From Candidatus Deferrimicrobiaceae bacterium (GTDB lineage Bacteria > Desulfobacterota > Deferrimicrobia > Deferrimicrobiales > Deferrimicrobiaceae), in assembly GCA_036504035.1 (NCBI GenBank), contig DASXVV010000009.1, forward strand, positions 310,001-374,000: a stretch of 64,000 nucleotides of DNA. Direction: 5' to 3'. Under the pieces are notes generated by a model. The model saw only the letters and a list, made by a program, of their open reading frames with translations. It ran no database searches and was not told the DNA's origin. Made by a program: the position numbers and the translations under genes. Of the stretch, positions 27,077-36,354 are shown piece after piece; position 1 is the stretch's first letter, and each line of letters begins with the position of its first letter.

Positions 27077-27145
27077 GCATGAGTTGAAACGGAACCACAG
27101 ATACTAGACGATGGAAACGCGGGTGTCAACATGGAATCGCACCGG

Positions 27146-27958
27146 TCAGAACCGCATCCCCAGCCGGAAGCCGAGCACGTCGCTCTGCGCCTGCTTCGCG
27201 CCCGTGTAGTCGTACTTGATCGTTTCGTAGTAGACGGCGGGCTGCCAGCGCCCGATCCGCCCGCTCGCCTCGAAATAGGCGCCGGGATAATACTTGGTCC
27301 GGATCCGGTTCTGGTTGATACCGCCCTGGTATTCCATGTAGGCGGGCACCAGCAGCCCGCCCTCGACATAAAGGTGCCGCGCGGAGAATTCGTCGAGCGT
27401 CCGCTCGTCGCCCGGCCCCCCAAGCTCGCCGATCGTGCCCCGCAGGCCGATCCGGGCCATGAATCCGCGCCGCTCCTCGCGATAGCGTCCCCGCAGGATG
27501 AAGGTGTTGTCGGCCGTGCTGCCGGCCGAACCGGCGCCGATCACGCGGCGATCCATCCGGATCGCCATCCCCAGCACCGGCTCGAGCGCGAAGGATTGCG
27601 TCACCGGGATCCGGTAGAGGTAATCGAGCTCGGCGCTCATCCCCGACAGGCTGCTCTTGGAATCGATGTCGCCCGAGACCGTCTTTTCCTTATAGTTGGA
27701 ACGGCCCATGTACCCTTGCAGGCGCGGGCGCCAGTATCCCCGGTAACCGTCCCCCTCGAACTGGCCCTCCCAGCCGATCCCCCCGGCATATCCCTTGTCG
27801 TCGGTCACCGCCGACCCGTCGACGAGGCTGAAATCCTTCCAGCCCTGGCCGGCGAGGAACAGGTAGACCTGCTGATCGTCGCGCGGAAATTCGCCGGCGA
27901 GCCCCGGCGCGGCCGGAAGGAGAAGGAACAACAATGCGGCGATCGAGAAGCGCTTCAT
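27146..27958 (-). CDS. Outer-membrane beta-barrel protein of unknown function
   Basis: 270 residues from the ATG at 27958, with a signal peptide (MKRFSIAALLFLLLPAAPG). The mature part is made of amphipathic strands (AELDYLYRIPV, FILRGRYREERRGFMARIGL, QPAVYYETIKYDY) and ends GFRLGMRF, with a terminal Phe as in outer-membrane proteins. The size suggests a barrel of about 10-12 strands. No enzymatic residue pattern was recognised. It stands alone between tRNA-Asp and the DUF1848 gene. Confidence 0.75.
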   Translation of the reverse strand: MKRFSIAALLFLLLPAAPGLAGEFPRDDQQVYLFLAGQGWKDFSLVDGSAVTDDKGYAGGIGWEGQFEGDGYRGYWRPRLQGYMGRSNYKEKTVSGDIDSKSSLSGMSAELDYLYRIPVTQSFALEPVLGMAIRMDRRVIGAGSAGSTADNTFILRGRYREERRGFMARIGLRGTIGELGGPGDERTLDEFSARHLYVEGGLLVPAYMEYQGGINQNRIRTKYYPGAYFEASGRIGRWQPAVYYETIKYDYTGAKQAQSDVLGFRLGMRF

Positions 27959-28014
27959 TGGGCATCCTTGCGGGTTGAGATGGTCGTCCGGCAAAACGGG
28001 ACTATCTTACAACA

Positions 28015-28881
28015 TCAGCTCACGTAGCAGTAATCGCATCCGCCCGGGCAAGTGTTTCCCGTCCCGATGTCCCGCGACTTGATGCAGCGGCATCCCTGCC
28101 GGGTCGGGGCTGAGGCCTGCATGACGATCCGGGGACCGATCCCGTAGTCTGCGAAAAGTTCGGCGCCGCAGCAGACCGCCGGCGGGAGCCCGAGCCCGGG
28201 ATCGCAACAGGCGCGAAGCGTAATATCATGCTCAGCGGCAATCCGGGCGAGGTCGGCCATCAAAGCGATTTCCGGCGCGCCGACACGACGCAGTCCCGGG
28301 TGCTTCCGGTCGACGCCTTCGTGGCGGCCCGCCTCCGGGAGGCGATACGCCACCCCCTCCCCCATTCGGCGAACGACCTTGCGATAGGCTTCGACGATCG
28401 AGGTGTTGCAGACGCGCGTGGCGCCCGCGAGACGGCCGGCGATCCGGCGAAAGTTGGCCCGGTGCCAATCGATGTCGAAGTCGTCCGCGACCACGACGGG
28501 ATCGTACCGCCACTGGATGGCCGAAGGGGACGGCAGCATCTTCGAGGCGCGGAGGAAGGCGGGAATCGTCACGTCGAGGCCGGGGATGTTCTTCTCGACG
28601 GCCGGGCCGTATCCGTTGATCGTGAACTGGAGGGCGACCGGCGTTCCCGCCGCCAGCAGGTCGCCCAACTCCCCTTCGAACGGCGCCGTGTTCTTCGACC
28701 AGAACAGGTACCCGAGGACATCTTCGGGCAGGAGCGAAATGCGGTCGGTCCGGCCGAAGACGCTCCGGGCCTCGCAAAAGCCGGCGCGGCGCCGTTCGGC
28801 GAACCACGCTCCAAAGAACTGCGGGATGTCCGTGCGGCGCGACGCGCTGACGATATAGGGGCTCAAACCACTCGCCGGCAT
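28015..28881 (-). CDS. DUF1848 family protein
   Basis: 288 residues. IVSASRRTDIPQFFGAWFAERRRAGF at the start, the FWSKNTAPF segment and YDPVV are typical of DUF1848. The C-terminus is cysteine-rich: CRCIKSRDIGTGNTCPGGCDYCYVS, suggesting an iron-sulfur or metal site as in radical-SAM-like folds. It overlaps the 3' end of sbcC by 19 bases, so it is translated from the same message. Its function is unknown. Confidence 0.85.
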   Translation of the reverse strand: MPASGLSPYIVSASRRTDIPQFFGAWFAERRRAGFCEARSVFGRTDRISLLPEDVLGYLFWSKNTAPFEGELGDLLAAGTPVALQFTINGYGPAVEKNIPGLDVTIPAFLRASKMLPSPSAIQWRYDPVVVADDFDIDWHRANFRRIAGRLAGATRVCNTSIVEAYRKVVRRMGEGVAYRLPEAGRHEGVDRKHPGLRRVGAPEIALMADLARIAAEHDITLRACCDPGLGLPPAVCCGAELFADYGIGPRIVMQASAPTRQGCRCIKSRDIGTGNTCPGGCDYCYVS

Positions 28882-31800
28882 CCCGGGCCACTAAGGGTGC
28901 TGCGTCCGGCACTTCCGGCTTCCACCAGGATCCGGGTGCCGATGCGCTCCTTGAGCGCCGGGACGTGCGAGATGATCCCGATCAGCTTGCCGTCCTGCTG
29001 CAAACCCGACAAGGTCTCGAGGGCGGTTTCCAGGGCATCCTCGTCCAGGGTTCCGAACCCTTCATCCAAAAACAACGAATCCACGCGCACGTTGCGGCTG
29101 GCCATGTTCGATAACCCGAGCGCCAGTGCGAGGCTGACGATGAAGCTCTCCCCGCCCGAGAGGTTTTTGGTCGAGCGGATTTCCCCGGCCTGGTAGTTGT
29201 CGAGCACGTTGAGCTCAAGCGGTTCAAGACTGTCCCGGACCAGGATATAGCGGTCGCTCATCTTCCCGAGCTGCCGGTTGGCATGGCCAACCATCATCTC
29301 GAAGGTGAGCCCCTGGGCGAAATTGCGGAACTTCTTCCCGTCAGCCGACCCGATCAATTCATGCAGGCGCTCCCATCGGGCGCATTCGATCTTCTGGGCT
29401 TCCGCGGCCTGCAACCGGACCTGACGGAGTTGTTGCTGCCCCCGGTGCTGCTGAAGCTTCTCTCCGAGTGCGCCCAACGCCTTCTGCAGTTCGTTCAACT
29501 TCAGTGAAACCGCGGCGTACTCCTCCCCGATCTGATCGACTGTTTTCGGGGTCAGGTTTTTCTCCCGCTCCGCCTTCAAGGTCGCCGCCCGGTCTTCCAG
29601 GCGGGCCCGGAGTTCGGTCTCTTCCCGCAGCAGCGCGTCGGCGAAGCCGGCGAGCGCATCGAGCCGCTCCGGAGACAGACGTGCCTCCAGAAAAGCGGCT
29701 TCGTCCGCAAATTCGGCGTCGGACATCCGCTGCTTGAAGCCCCCCTCAAGCTCGGCAAGTTCCAATGCGCGCGTCGCGATCGTCGCGGCCAGCGTCTGAA
29801 TCCGCTCCTGCAACCCGGCAAGTTCCGCCTGAAGATGATTGCGCTCCTGCAACGCCGCTTCCCGTTGCCCGCCTGCCCGCTCGATTCCATCGGCCAGCCG
29901 TTTTTCCTCGGTGTCGGGATTGCGATCTCCGAACAGCGCCAGGCGCTGGGTCGCCAATTCCCCCCGGCGTTTCAACTGTTCGCACCGAAGGGCTTCCTTC
30001 TCGCCCAGATTTCTTGCGGCCTCGGCAAGCAAGGCCCGCAGCGTCTGCACTTCGCTGCCGAGATCGGACAACCGCTTTTCGAGCGTTTCCTTTTCCCCCA
30101 CCTGCTCTCCGTAGCTGTTGCGCCGGGCGGTGAGGGCTTCGAGGATCTCGTCGGCATTCTGCGGGGATATCCCCCGACAACCGTACGGCTCGACGGCCCG
30201 TTCCGTTTCCGCCAGCGCACGGTCGAAATCGTCCTTCAAAGTTGCCGATTCCCGCTCGAGACGTTCGCGTTCCCCCACGGCATTTTCGGAGGCGATCGCG
30301 GCGGTCTGGCGCGCCGTATCCCTTCGGGCCAGCTCGTCCTTTACCTTGTCGTACGCCGATTTCGCTTCCCGCGCTTCGGCTTCTTTCGCGTCAACCTGCC
30401 CGATGATGTCCCGGCAGCCCGCCAGCGATTCCCGGCACGATTCCAGCTCAGCCCGTAGGCTGTCGGGGCGAGCCGCGGCATCGATATCAAGCTTCAGCTC
30501 GAGCAAGGCTCCGGTGCACGAAGCTTCATCCCGAGCCAACATCGCCAGGCATTCGTTTCGTTCTCTTTCGACCTGTTCGAGACCCGTGGCGACACCCGCC
30601 GCCTCCGCCTTGACGGCAGAGAGACGATTCGCTGCATCCCTCGCCTCGTCGCGGGCCTGCGCCAGCGCCTGCTGCGCCTCATCGGGGCAAGGGACGTTTC
30701 CGACGGCGTACGGATGATCGATGGCGCCGCACAAGGGACAGGGCACCCCATCCACGAGCTGCGCCCGTTCCGCTTCCAGGGTCTTGACCCGGTTCAGCAG
30801 GATGACCTTGTCCTGTAACTGGCAGGCCACCGTTTCACGCAACCCGCATTCATCGGTCAGTGCCTTTTCCTGCCGGGAAAGCCGCTCGCGCGATCGCTCA
30901 AGCGCTTCATGCCTTGCACGCACCGATTCGAGTTTATTGCGGAGATCCCCGACTCGCGTCACGGCATCGAGAAGGCCCTGCAACCGGCTTTCCCGGGTCG
31001 CGTACGCCTCGGCGTCGGCACGCCAAAGCGGGAGGTCGCGCCCACCCAGCAGCTTTTCGCATTCGGCCTGGATCGACCCGAGTCTGTTCCCGGCCGTTGT
31101 GACCGCCTCCAGGGCAGCCTTCAAATCGGCCTCGGCCTTCGACTTCGTTCGCTCGGCGCTTTCGCATACCCCGATCTGTCGGGCAAGTTGCTCCCGCCTG
31201 GCGGAATCCTGCTCTCCGAGCGCCTTGAGGGTCTTGACCTGCTGCCCGATTCCCGTCAGCGTCTCCGCCAACACTGCATCCGCCCCATTCGTACTTAAAA
31301 AGACCTCGACAGCCTGCAAGGAGGAGCCCGTCCCGCGGATCCGTTCCTCGCCGGCCGCGATCTTCGCCCGGTACTCGTCACCCTGCCCTACGAGTCTTCC
31401 GATCTCGTCCTCACCTCCCCGAAGCTGCGAGCTCGCCTCGTCGAGCTTGAGGTCAAGCGTCCGCGTCCTGCGGATCGGTTCGGCCTTGCGGAGTTGCTCG
31501 GCACGGGCCTCTTGAAGACCGATTTCCGCCTTGTCCAGCGCAACCCCCGCAACTTGACACGCCTGTTGCACCTCGAGGAGGCGATCGCCGGAGCCGGCCC
31601 ATTCGTCCTGCTCCACGCGCTGCTGTTTCCGGACGCCCTCGAGGTTCGCATGATCGCCATCGAGGGACAAGGCACGGCGGCCCCAAGCCAATTGTTCGAG
31701 TTGGGGGGCGCCACTTTCCTTCTTCTGCTCAAATGATTGCCATGCCAGCCGGGTCTGAGCGATTTCCGTTTCGAGCGTCTCGATCCGTTCTTTCCAGGCC

Positions 31801-32537
31801 TTTTGTTCTCCGATGGCCTGGACCCATCCGGTGAGATTCGCCTCTTCCCGCTCCTTTTCCGTCTGCTCGCTTCGAAAACGCTCCTCTTCTTCGGGTGAGA
31901 GCAGCTGCATCCCGGACAGGTCGGCACGAAGCACGTCCAGCTTCCGGCGCTCTTCGGTAGTTCGCTCGTGGGCCTTCACGGAAATCCGGCTGTAGATCTC
32001 GGTGCCGGTGATCTGCTCCAGGATCGGAGCCCGTTCGTCCGGACGCGCCTGGAGAAATGCGGCGAATCCGCCCTGCGCCAGCAGCACGGACCTGGTGAAC
32101 CGGTCGAAGTCCATCCCGGTCACTTCCTCGACCTTGCCGGCTACGGCCGTCAGCTTCGATTCGATGATCAGTCCCGTTGCCGCCTCGGCGATTTCGTGAC
32201 GGGGCGCCTGCAAATTGCCGTCGGCCTGCTTTCGCGCCCGGTGCTGGCTCCAGTGGCAGCGAAAAAGCCCCTTTGCGGTTTCGAACTCGACCTCGGCCGA
32301 ACAGTCGGCCAACTGGCGCGACATGATCTCGTTGCCGCTCTGGTTGACCCGGTTCAGGCGCGGGGTCCGGCCATAAAGGGAAAGGCAGATCGCGTCGAGG
32401 ACGGTGGTCTTCCCGGAACCGGTCGGACCGGTGATGGCGAAGATTCCGCTGGATACGTAGGCGGGATGGGTGAAGTCGATATCCCATTCGCCAGCCAGAG
32501 AATTCAGGTTCCGGAAACGAAGCCGCAGGATTCTCAT
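28863..32537 (-). CDS. sbcC: Exonuclease subunit SbcC
   Basis: 1224 residues, a Rad50-type ATPase. Walker A is [14 protein letters not shown] near residue 40. Long coiled coils flank a zinc hook CPLCG near residue 600. The ABC signature NLSGGESFIVSLALALGLS and a Walker B (VDSLFLDEGFGTLDEDAL) lie near the C-terminus. With SbcD it forms a nuclease that opens hairpins and trims DNA ends. The start overlaps the sbcD stop as ATGA. Confidence 0.95.
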   Translation of the reverse strand: MRILRLRFRNLNSLAGEWDIDFTHPAYVSSGIFAITGPTGSGKTTVLDAICLSLYGRTPRLNRVNQSGNEIMSRQLADCSAEVEFETAKGLFRCHWSQHRARKQADGNLQAPRHEIAEAATGLIIESKLTAVAGKVEEVTGMDFDRFTRSVLLAQGGFAAFLQARPDERAPILEQITGTEIYSRISVKAHERTTEERRKLDVLRADLSGMQLLSPEEEERFRSEQTEKEREEANLTGWVQAIGEQKAWKERIETLETEIAQTRLAWQSFEQKKESGAPQLEQLAWGRRALSLDGDHANLEGVRKQQRVEQDEWAGSGDRLLEVQQACQVAGVALDKAEIGLQEARAEQLRKAEPIRRTRTLDLKLDEASSQLRGGEDEIGRLVGQGDEYRAKIAAGEERIRGTGSSLQAVEVFLSTNGADAVLAETLTGIGQQVKTLKALGEQDSARREQLARQIGVCESAERTKSKAEADLKAALEAVTTAGNRLGSIQAECEKLLGGRDLPLWRADAEAYATRESRLQGLLDAVTRVGDLRNKLESVRARHEALERSRERLSRQEKALTDECGLRETVACQLQDKVILLNRVKTLEAERAQLVDGVPCPLCGAIDHPYAVGNVPCPDEAQQALAQARDEARDAANRLSAVKAEAAGVATGLEQVERERNECLAMLARDEASCTGALLELKLDIDAAARPDSLRAELESCRESLAGCRDIIGQVDAKEAEAREAKSAYDKVKDELARRDTARQTAAIASENAVGERERLERESATLKDDFDRALAETERAVEPYGCRGISPQNADEILEALTARRNSYGEQVGEKETLEKRLSDLGSEVQTLRALLAEAARNLGEKEALRCEQLKRRGELATQRLALFGDRNPDTEEKRLADGIERAGGQREAALQERNHLQAELAGLQERIQTLAATIATRALELAELEGGFKQRMSDAEFADEAAFLEARLSPERLDALAGFADALLREETELRARLEDRAATLKAEREKNLTPKTVDQIGEEYAAVSLKLNELQKALGALGEKLQQHRGQQQLRQVRLQAAEAQKIECARWERLHELIGSADGKKFRNFAQGLTFEMMVGHANRQLGKMSDRYILVRDSLEPLELNVLDNYQAGEIRSTKNLSGGESFIVSLALALGLSNMASRNVRVDSLFLDEGFGTLDEDALETALETLSGLQQDGKLIGIISHVPALKERIGTRILVEAGSAGRSTLSGPGCRRVV

Positions 32538-33766
32538 GGCACGCCCAGCGCGTCGTCTTCATGCAATGCGAGAAGGGTTTCGTGGAACGTGGCGAGCAAC
32601 TCTTCGTGCTGATCCGTCGGCACCTCGTGGACGGCAAGGCAACGAGCGAAGACCTCGTCCGCATCCAGGTCGTGCAACGTTTCTTCCGTGGACGTCCCGC
32701 TCAGCGTCCGCTCGACCAGGCGCATGTTCCGGGTTCGGAGGATCTCGATCTCGGTCCCCTCGACCAGCGCGCGCAACCGCTCCTGCAGGTCGCCCAGCAG
32801 CTCGTCGCCATCGTAGATGACTTCGAGCCAGACCGACGCGGATTCCTTCTTCATCCCGGCGATCCGTTCGGCAATGTCTTTCCAGTCTCCGCGCACCGTA
32901 GCCAGCGACTGGAAGCATGGAACGGGGATTTCCTCGACCGTAACGCCCGCATCTCCGGTTTCCACGACCACGACCACCTTGCGCTGCCCGGCCTCTCCGA
33001 AGCTCATCGGGATGGGTGAGCCCGAATAGCGGTGGTGCTCCGAGCCGACGATCTTCTGGGGCGTGTGCAGATGGCCAAGGGCCAGATAGTCGATGCAAGC
33101 AGGGAAGACCTCATCCCCGACATGACCGAGGTTGCCCACGTAAAGTTCGCGCACGCCGTCCCCGTCGACCGTTCGGCTGCCCGCCGCGAAGAGGTGCCCC
33201 ATCGCGACGATCGGGACATTTCCGCCCAGCTCGACCCGTTTTGCTTCGGCCGCGTCGCACACCTTCCGGTAATGGTCGCGAATGCCGTCGATCAGCTTGC
33301 GCCCCTTGTCTTCGAAGGTTTCACCGGCCTCGGCGGTCCGGATATCGCGGTCGCGCAGATACGGAATGGCGCACACGATCATCTCCGGCTCCCCGGCGGC
33401 ATCCCGCAAAACGATCACTTCGTCCTCGGCGGCATCGGTCATGCAGCCGACCACGTGAACGTTCAGGAAACGAAGCACCTCGCGAGGCGCGTTGAGGAAA
33501 GAGGGGGAATCGTGATTGCCGCCCGTGACCACGACGTGCCGGCAACCGGCGCCGGCCACGCGGACCAGGAAGCGGTAATAGATCTCGAGCGCCCGGTTGC
33601 TCGGCGTCCCGTTGTCGAAGACATCGCCGGAAACGAGAAGCGCCTCGACGCCCTTGTCGGCGATGCAGCCGATCAACCAGTCGAGGAAACGCTCGAATTC
33701 CTCGTAGCGTTTACGTCCGTAGAGCGCCCGGCCGATGTGCCAGTCGGATGTGTGAAGAATAAACAT
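32534..33766 (-). CDS. sbcD: Exonuclease subunit SbcD
   Basis: 410 residues. The calcineurin-like phosphoesterase motifs are in order: HTSDWHIG, SGDVFDNG, TGGNHDSPS, then AMGHLFAAG and ALGHLHTPQ, which supply the two-metal site. The C-terminal capping domain is of normal length. It is the nuclease partner of SbcC, transcribed upstream of it. Confidence 0.95.
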   Translation of the reverse strand: MFILHTSDWHIGRALYGRKRYEEFERFLDWLIGCIADKGVEALLVSGDVFDNGTPSNRALEIYYRFLVRVAGAGCRHVVVTGGNHDSPSFLNAPREVLRFLNVHVVGCMTDAAEDEVIVLRDAAGEPEMIVCAIPYLRDRDIRTAEAGETFEDKGRKLIDGIRDHYRKVCDAAEAKRVELGGNVPIVAMGHLFAAGSRTVDGDGVRELYVGNLGHVGDEVFPACIDYLALGHLHTPQKIVGSEHHRYSGSPIPMSFGEAGQRKVVVVVETGDAGVTVEEIPVPCFQSLATVRGDWKDIAERIAGMKKESASVWLEVIYDGDELLGDLQERLRALVEGTEIEILRTRNMRLVERTLSGTSTEETLHDLDADEVFARCLAVHEVPTDQHEELLATFHETLLALHEDDALGVP

Positions 33767-33794
33767 TTAATTTGGCACCCCACAAGAGAGGAGT

Positions 33795-34232
33795 TTAATC
33801 GGCCCTCTTTGGAATGGCCGGCTCTCGGCAACCTTCCGCCTTCGCTGCGGCGTTTTGCCGTCCATCGAAAGATACAAATCCGAAGTGAGTATTTTCGTCC
33901 TGACGTTTCAGTAACAGAGCAGCCGCCAGATGAACCGCGTCGAATCCCCGCAGAATATGCTTTATGGCGAGTTGCGCGGCGTCCATCTCGTCGAAATCGA
34001 CGACCGCGTAGTGCCCCCAATCAGCGCTCAAGGCATCCTTCAGTCTGCGAAACTCACTGAGAGATAATTCCTTCGCCTTGTGTCTCCTGGCGAATGCGGA
34101 CATCGCCTCGGGAAGGGCCACCTTGCAAGTCGCAACGATCTCTGCTTCCGCTACCCATTCGCGAACCTTGTCGCTTTGCTCCTCGTCGACGTAAAGCTTC
34201 ACCAGGGCACTGGTGTCGAGATAAAGGATCAA
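33795..34232 (-). CDS. PIN-domain toxin (VapC-like)
   Basis: 145 residues. The acidic PIN site is visible: D6 in MILYLDTSALVKLY, E in ALPEAMSAFA, D in RGFDAVHLAAALLL and a final D in FVSFDGRQNAAA. This is a metal-dependent RNase. It overlaps the antitoxin gene by four bases (ATGA) and is downstream of it, as is usual for vapBC pairs. The C-terminal extension after the last acidic residue is short and basic. Confidence 0.9.
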   Translation of the reverse strand: MILYLDTSALVKLYVDEEQSDKVREWVAEAEIVATCKVALPEAMSAFARRHKAKELSLSEFRRLKDALSADWGHYAVVDFDEMDAAQLAIKHILRGFDAVHLAAALLLKRQDENTHFGFVSFDGRQNAAAKAEGCREPAIPKRAD

Positions 34233-34492
34233 CGCCGATCCGAGAGGACGGTCTCGGAGACCGGAATGCCTTTCGCCCGGATTCCGGAGGCGCCGGTCGG
34301 CTTACCGCCACTCCAACGGACTCGACCGTGTTCCATCATCGTCGTAACGACACGCCGCTCCCGCGATATGGGAACAACCAAGGCAATCTCGTGCCCCCGG
34401 TCGGTAATGATGACTTCCTCGCCACCTTTCACCCTGTCGACGTAGCTGCTTAAATGGGCCTTCAATTCCTTGATGCCGACTGCGATCATCAT
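34229..34492 (-). CDS. Phd/YefM-type antitoxin
   Basis: 87 residues. The N-terminal GIKELKAHLSSYVDRVKGGEEVIITDRGHEIALVVP is the Phd/YefM dimer and DNA-binding fold; the C-terminal part is presumably the disordered toxin-binding arm. Either of two adjacent ATGs may start it, after AGGGGG. It is paired with the PIN toxin gene just downstream, and a palindrome lies over its promoter. Confidence 0.88.
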   Translation of the reverse strand: MMIAVGIKELKAHLSSYVDRVKGGEEVIITDRGHEIALVVPISRERRVVTTMMEHGRVRWSGGKPTGASGIRAKGIPVSETVLSDRR

Positions 34493-34510
34493 TGCCCCCT
34501 TACACTTGTA

Positions 34511-34535
34511 GTCACTTCATATTATACATAGTGAC
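34511..34535 (-). promoter_or_regulatory. Toxin-antitoxin operator/promoter
   Basis: GTCACT (34511-34516) and AGTGAC (34530-34535) form an inverted repeat with a 13-base AT-rich centre containing TATAAT on the minus strand (34526-34521). It lies 19 bases upstream of the antitoxin start, the place expected for autorepression by the antitoxin. No good -35 box is seen. The remaining bases to 34704 hold no gene. Confidence 0.5.
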
Positions 34536-34704
34536 CACCTTTGCCGCCATTCTCTTCCGCGATTAAACCGCTTTCGTCCGCTCGACTTAAAATTATTAGT
34601 GCTCTCCATCTGTCTCATTCTTGGCGACACCTCTCACAAGTGATTTCTGTCCGCGGATTTTCCAGGTTGCATGTTGGGGATAGTGGTGGGGCGACGTTTC
34701 CCAA

Positions 34705-34803
34705 ACGCAAACAAGGGGCCACGGAATCACCCGTAACCCCTTGATTTAATGGATGGTAGGCGGAACAGGGCTCGAACCTGCGACATTCGCCGTGTAAAGG
34801 CGA
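34705..34803. repeat. attL: 99-bp direct repeat with tRNA-Val 3' fragment
   Basis: This 99-base segment recurs at 46786-46884 with only two differences (C/A and A/T). It includes the 3' half of tRNA-Val from the anticodon stem to CCA (34754-34803) and the tRNA terminator. After 34803 the sequence diverges from the tRNA, so this is the displaced original 3' end left by integration. Confidence 0.93.
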
Positions 34804-34810
34804 ACTACCC

Positions 34811-34939
34811 ATATTCCCACCAATTCCCCACATTCCACTGCATGCGTAACTAATCGATATATATGCATATATATTTCTCGTTGATTCCCTTAACGGCATT
34901 CGATATCCTAACTTTGTGCTGGGAGTAGTGCTGGGAGTT
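34811..34939. repeat. Candidate integrase arm-type sites, left end
   Basis: Just inside attL are three near-repeats of the form ATTCCCAC / ATTCCCCAC / ATTCCAC (34812-34837). At 34918-34939 there is a 22-base sequence made of TGCTGGGAGTAG followed by TGCTGGGAGT. The latter recurs exactly at 46752-46773, and ATATTCCCAC (34811-34820) recurs at 46683-46692. Repeats near both ends of the island are what integrase or excisionase arm sites look like. Confidence 0.5.
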
Positions 34940-34968
34940 ACACGAGCACCCCTGCGAAGGAGGATACA

Positions 34969-36153
34969 ATGCCGGGCGGCAAGATGAAACTTGAAAGAAC
35001 CAAGACAGACTATCCCGGCGTCTGGCACATCGTGGGGACCGGGCTCGACGGGAAACCCGAACGCATCTATTACATCGGCTACCGTGTCGGCGGGAAATGG
35101 ACCGAGGAAAAGGCAGGGCGGGCCAGACGCGACAGCATGACACCCGCCCGCGCAGCCGCGATCCGGTCCCGAAAAATAGAAGGCAAGGCTCCGACCAACG
35201 AGGGCAAACGTGAAGCAGAGCGCGAAGCACGGACGGCAGAAACCGGGCGATGGACAATTGATCGTCTGTGGACCGAGTGGAAGAAAGTCAACGCTGACAA
35301 GAAAGGCGTCGTGAAGGATAACAGCCGATACAACGTCCATATTAAAGCCCCCTTCGGCGACATCGAACCAAAGGACATCGACCCTCTTTCTGTTCGGCGC
35401 TTGTCTAGCACGTTGGTCAAGGGCAAGCGAGGGAAGAAACCCCTTGCCGTGTCCACCGTGGTATCCGTCCTAACGCTTCTCCGACGCATTGAGTTTTTCG
35501 GCAAGAAAAGCGGGTTGTGCGAAGGGCTCTCGTTCACCATCGAACTGCCGAAGGGATCAAAGCAAAAGACCGAGGACATGACCGAAACGCAGATGTCGCA
35601 ATACGTTAAAACCTGCCGCGAATGGAAAGACTCACAAGCGGGCGCGTTCCAGTTGCTCGCGCTGTTCACCGGCATGAGACGGGCGGAAATACGCGGGTTG
35701 AAGTGGGTTGACGTTGACGACGACCGAGGATTTATCCATATCCGCGACCCCAAAGGCGGGACTGACCAGAAAATACCGATGAACGACCCGACACTCGAAC
35801 TGGTCAAAACGATCCCGCACGTCAAGGGAAGCCCCTACGTCTTCACCGGCGAGATGGGCGGCATGATCGGGTTGAAGCAGGTTGGCGCGTCGGCTAAAGA
35901 CATTCGCGATGCGGCGGGGCTCCCTGCCGACTTCCGCCCCCTTCACGGTCTACGGCATACGTTTGCCAGTCACCTGGCATCGAGTGGTGAAGTGGACCTA
36001 TTCACGCTGCAAAAATTGCTCACGCACAAATCACCCCTCATGACACAGCGTTACGCCCACCTTCGTGATGATTCGATCAAGCGCGCATCGAACGTCATGG
36101 GACGCATTGTGGCGGGCGCTACGGCTCCAGTGGCAGTTGAATCAGGGGAATAA
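34969..36153 (+). CDS. int: Tyrosine recombinase (island integrase)
   Basis: 394 residues, start supported by GAAGGAGGATACA. The catalytic set is visible: Arg in LFTGMRRAEIRGLKW, a Lys in the following beta-hairpin (RDPKGGTDQKIP), HGLRHTFASHLAS for the His-x-x-Arg box, LLTHKSP, and the nucleophile Tyr in TQRYAHL. The N-terminal part contains an arm-binding-like region and a SAM-like core-binding domain. It sits 166 bases inside attL, the usual place for the gene that inserts into tRNA-Val. Confidence 0.95.
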   Translation: MPGGKMKLERTKTDYPGVWHIVGTGLDGKPERIYYIGYRVGGKWTEEKAGRARRDSMTPARAAAIRSRKIEGKAPTNEGKREAEREARTAETGRWTIDRLWTEWKKVNADKKGVVKDNSRYNVHIKAPFGDIEPKDIDPLSVRRLSSTLVKGKRGKKPLAVSTVVSVLTLLRRIEFFGKKSGLCEGLSFTIELPKGSKQKTEDMTETQMSQYVKTCREWKDSQAGAFQLLALFTGMRRAEIRGLKWVDVDDDRGFIHIRDPKGGTDQKIPMNDPTLELVKTIPHVKGSPYVFTGEMGGMIGLKQVGASAKDIRDAAGLPADFRPLHGLRHTFASHLASSGEVDLFTLQKLLTHKSPLMTQRYAHLRDDSIKRASNVMGRIVAGATAPVAVESGE

Positions 36154-36354
36154 ATAAACGTCACTCTCAAGGCGAATTTGTGCGAAACCGGGAGCAGATG
36201 ATAGATTCGGGCTGGACGCCCATAATCAGATCAAGGCAGCAATGGCTGCGAATTAGAAAATCCGCCTTTCGAGGATAGGCCAACGGGCCAACTAGCGGGG
36301 CACCCTCACCCCGTTTCCCCGGATCATCTTGAGGCCGCATGGAGGGTGCGGACA

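Noticed and set aside
34754-34803. Possible second tRNA-Val at the left island end
   Set aside because: Only the 3' half from the anticodon stem to CCA is present; the 5' half is replaced by island sequence, so it is a remnant within attL.
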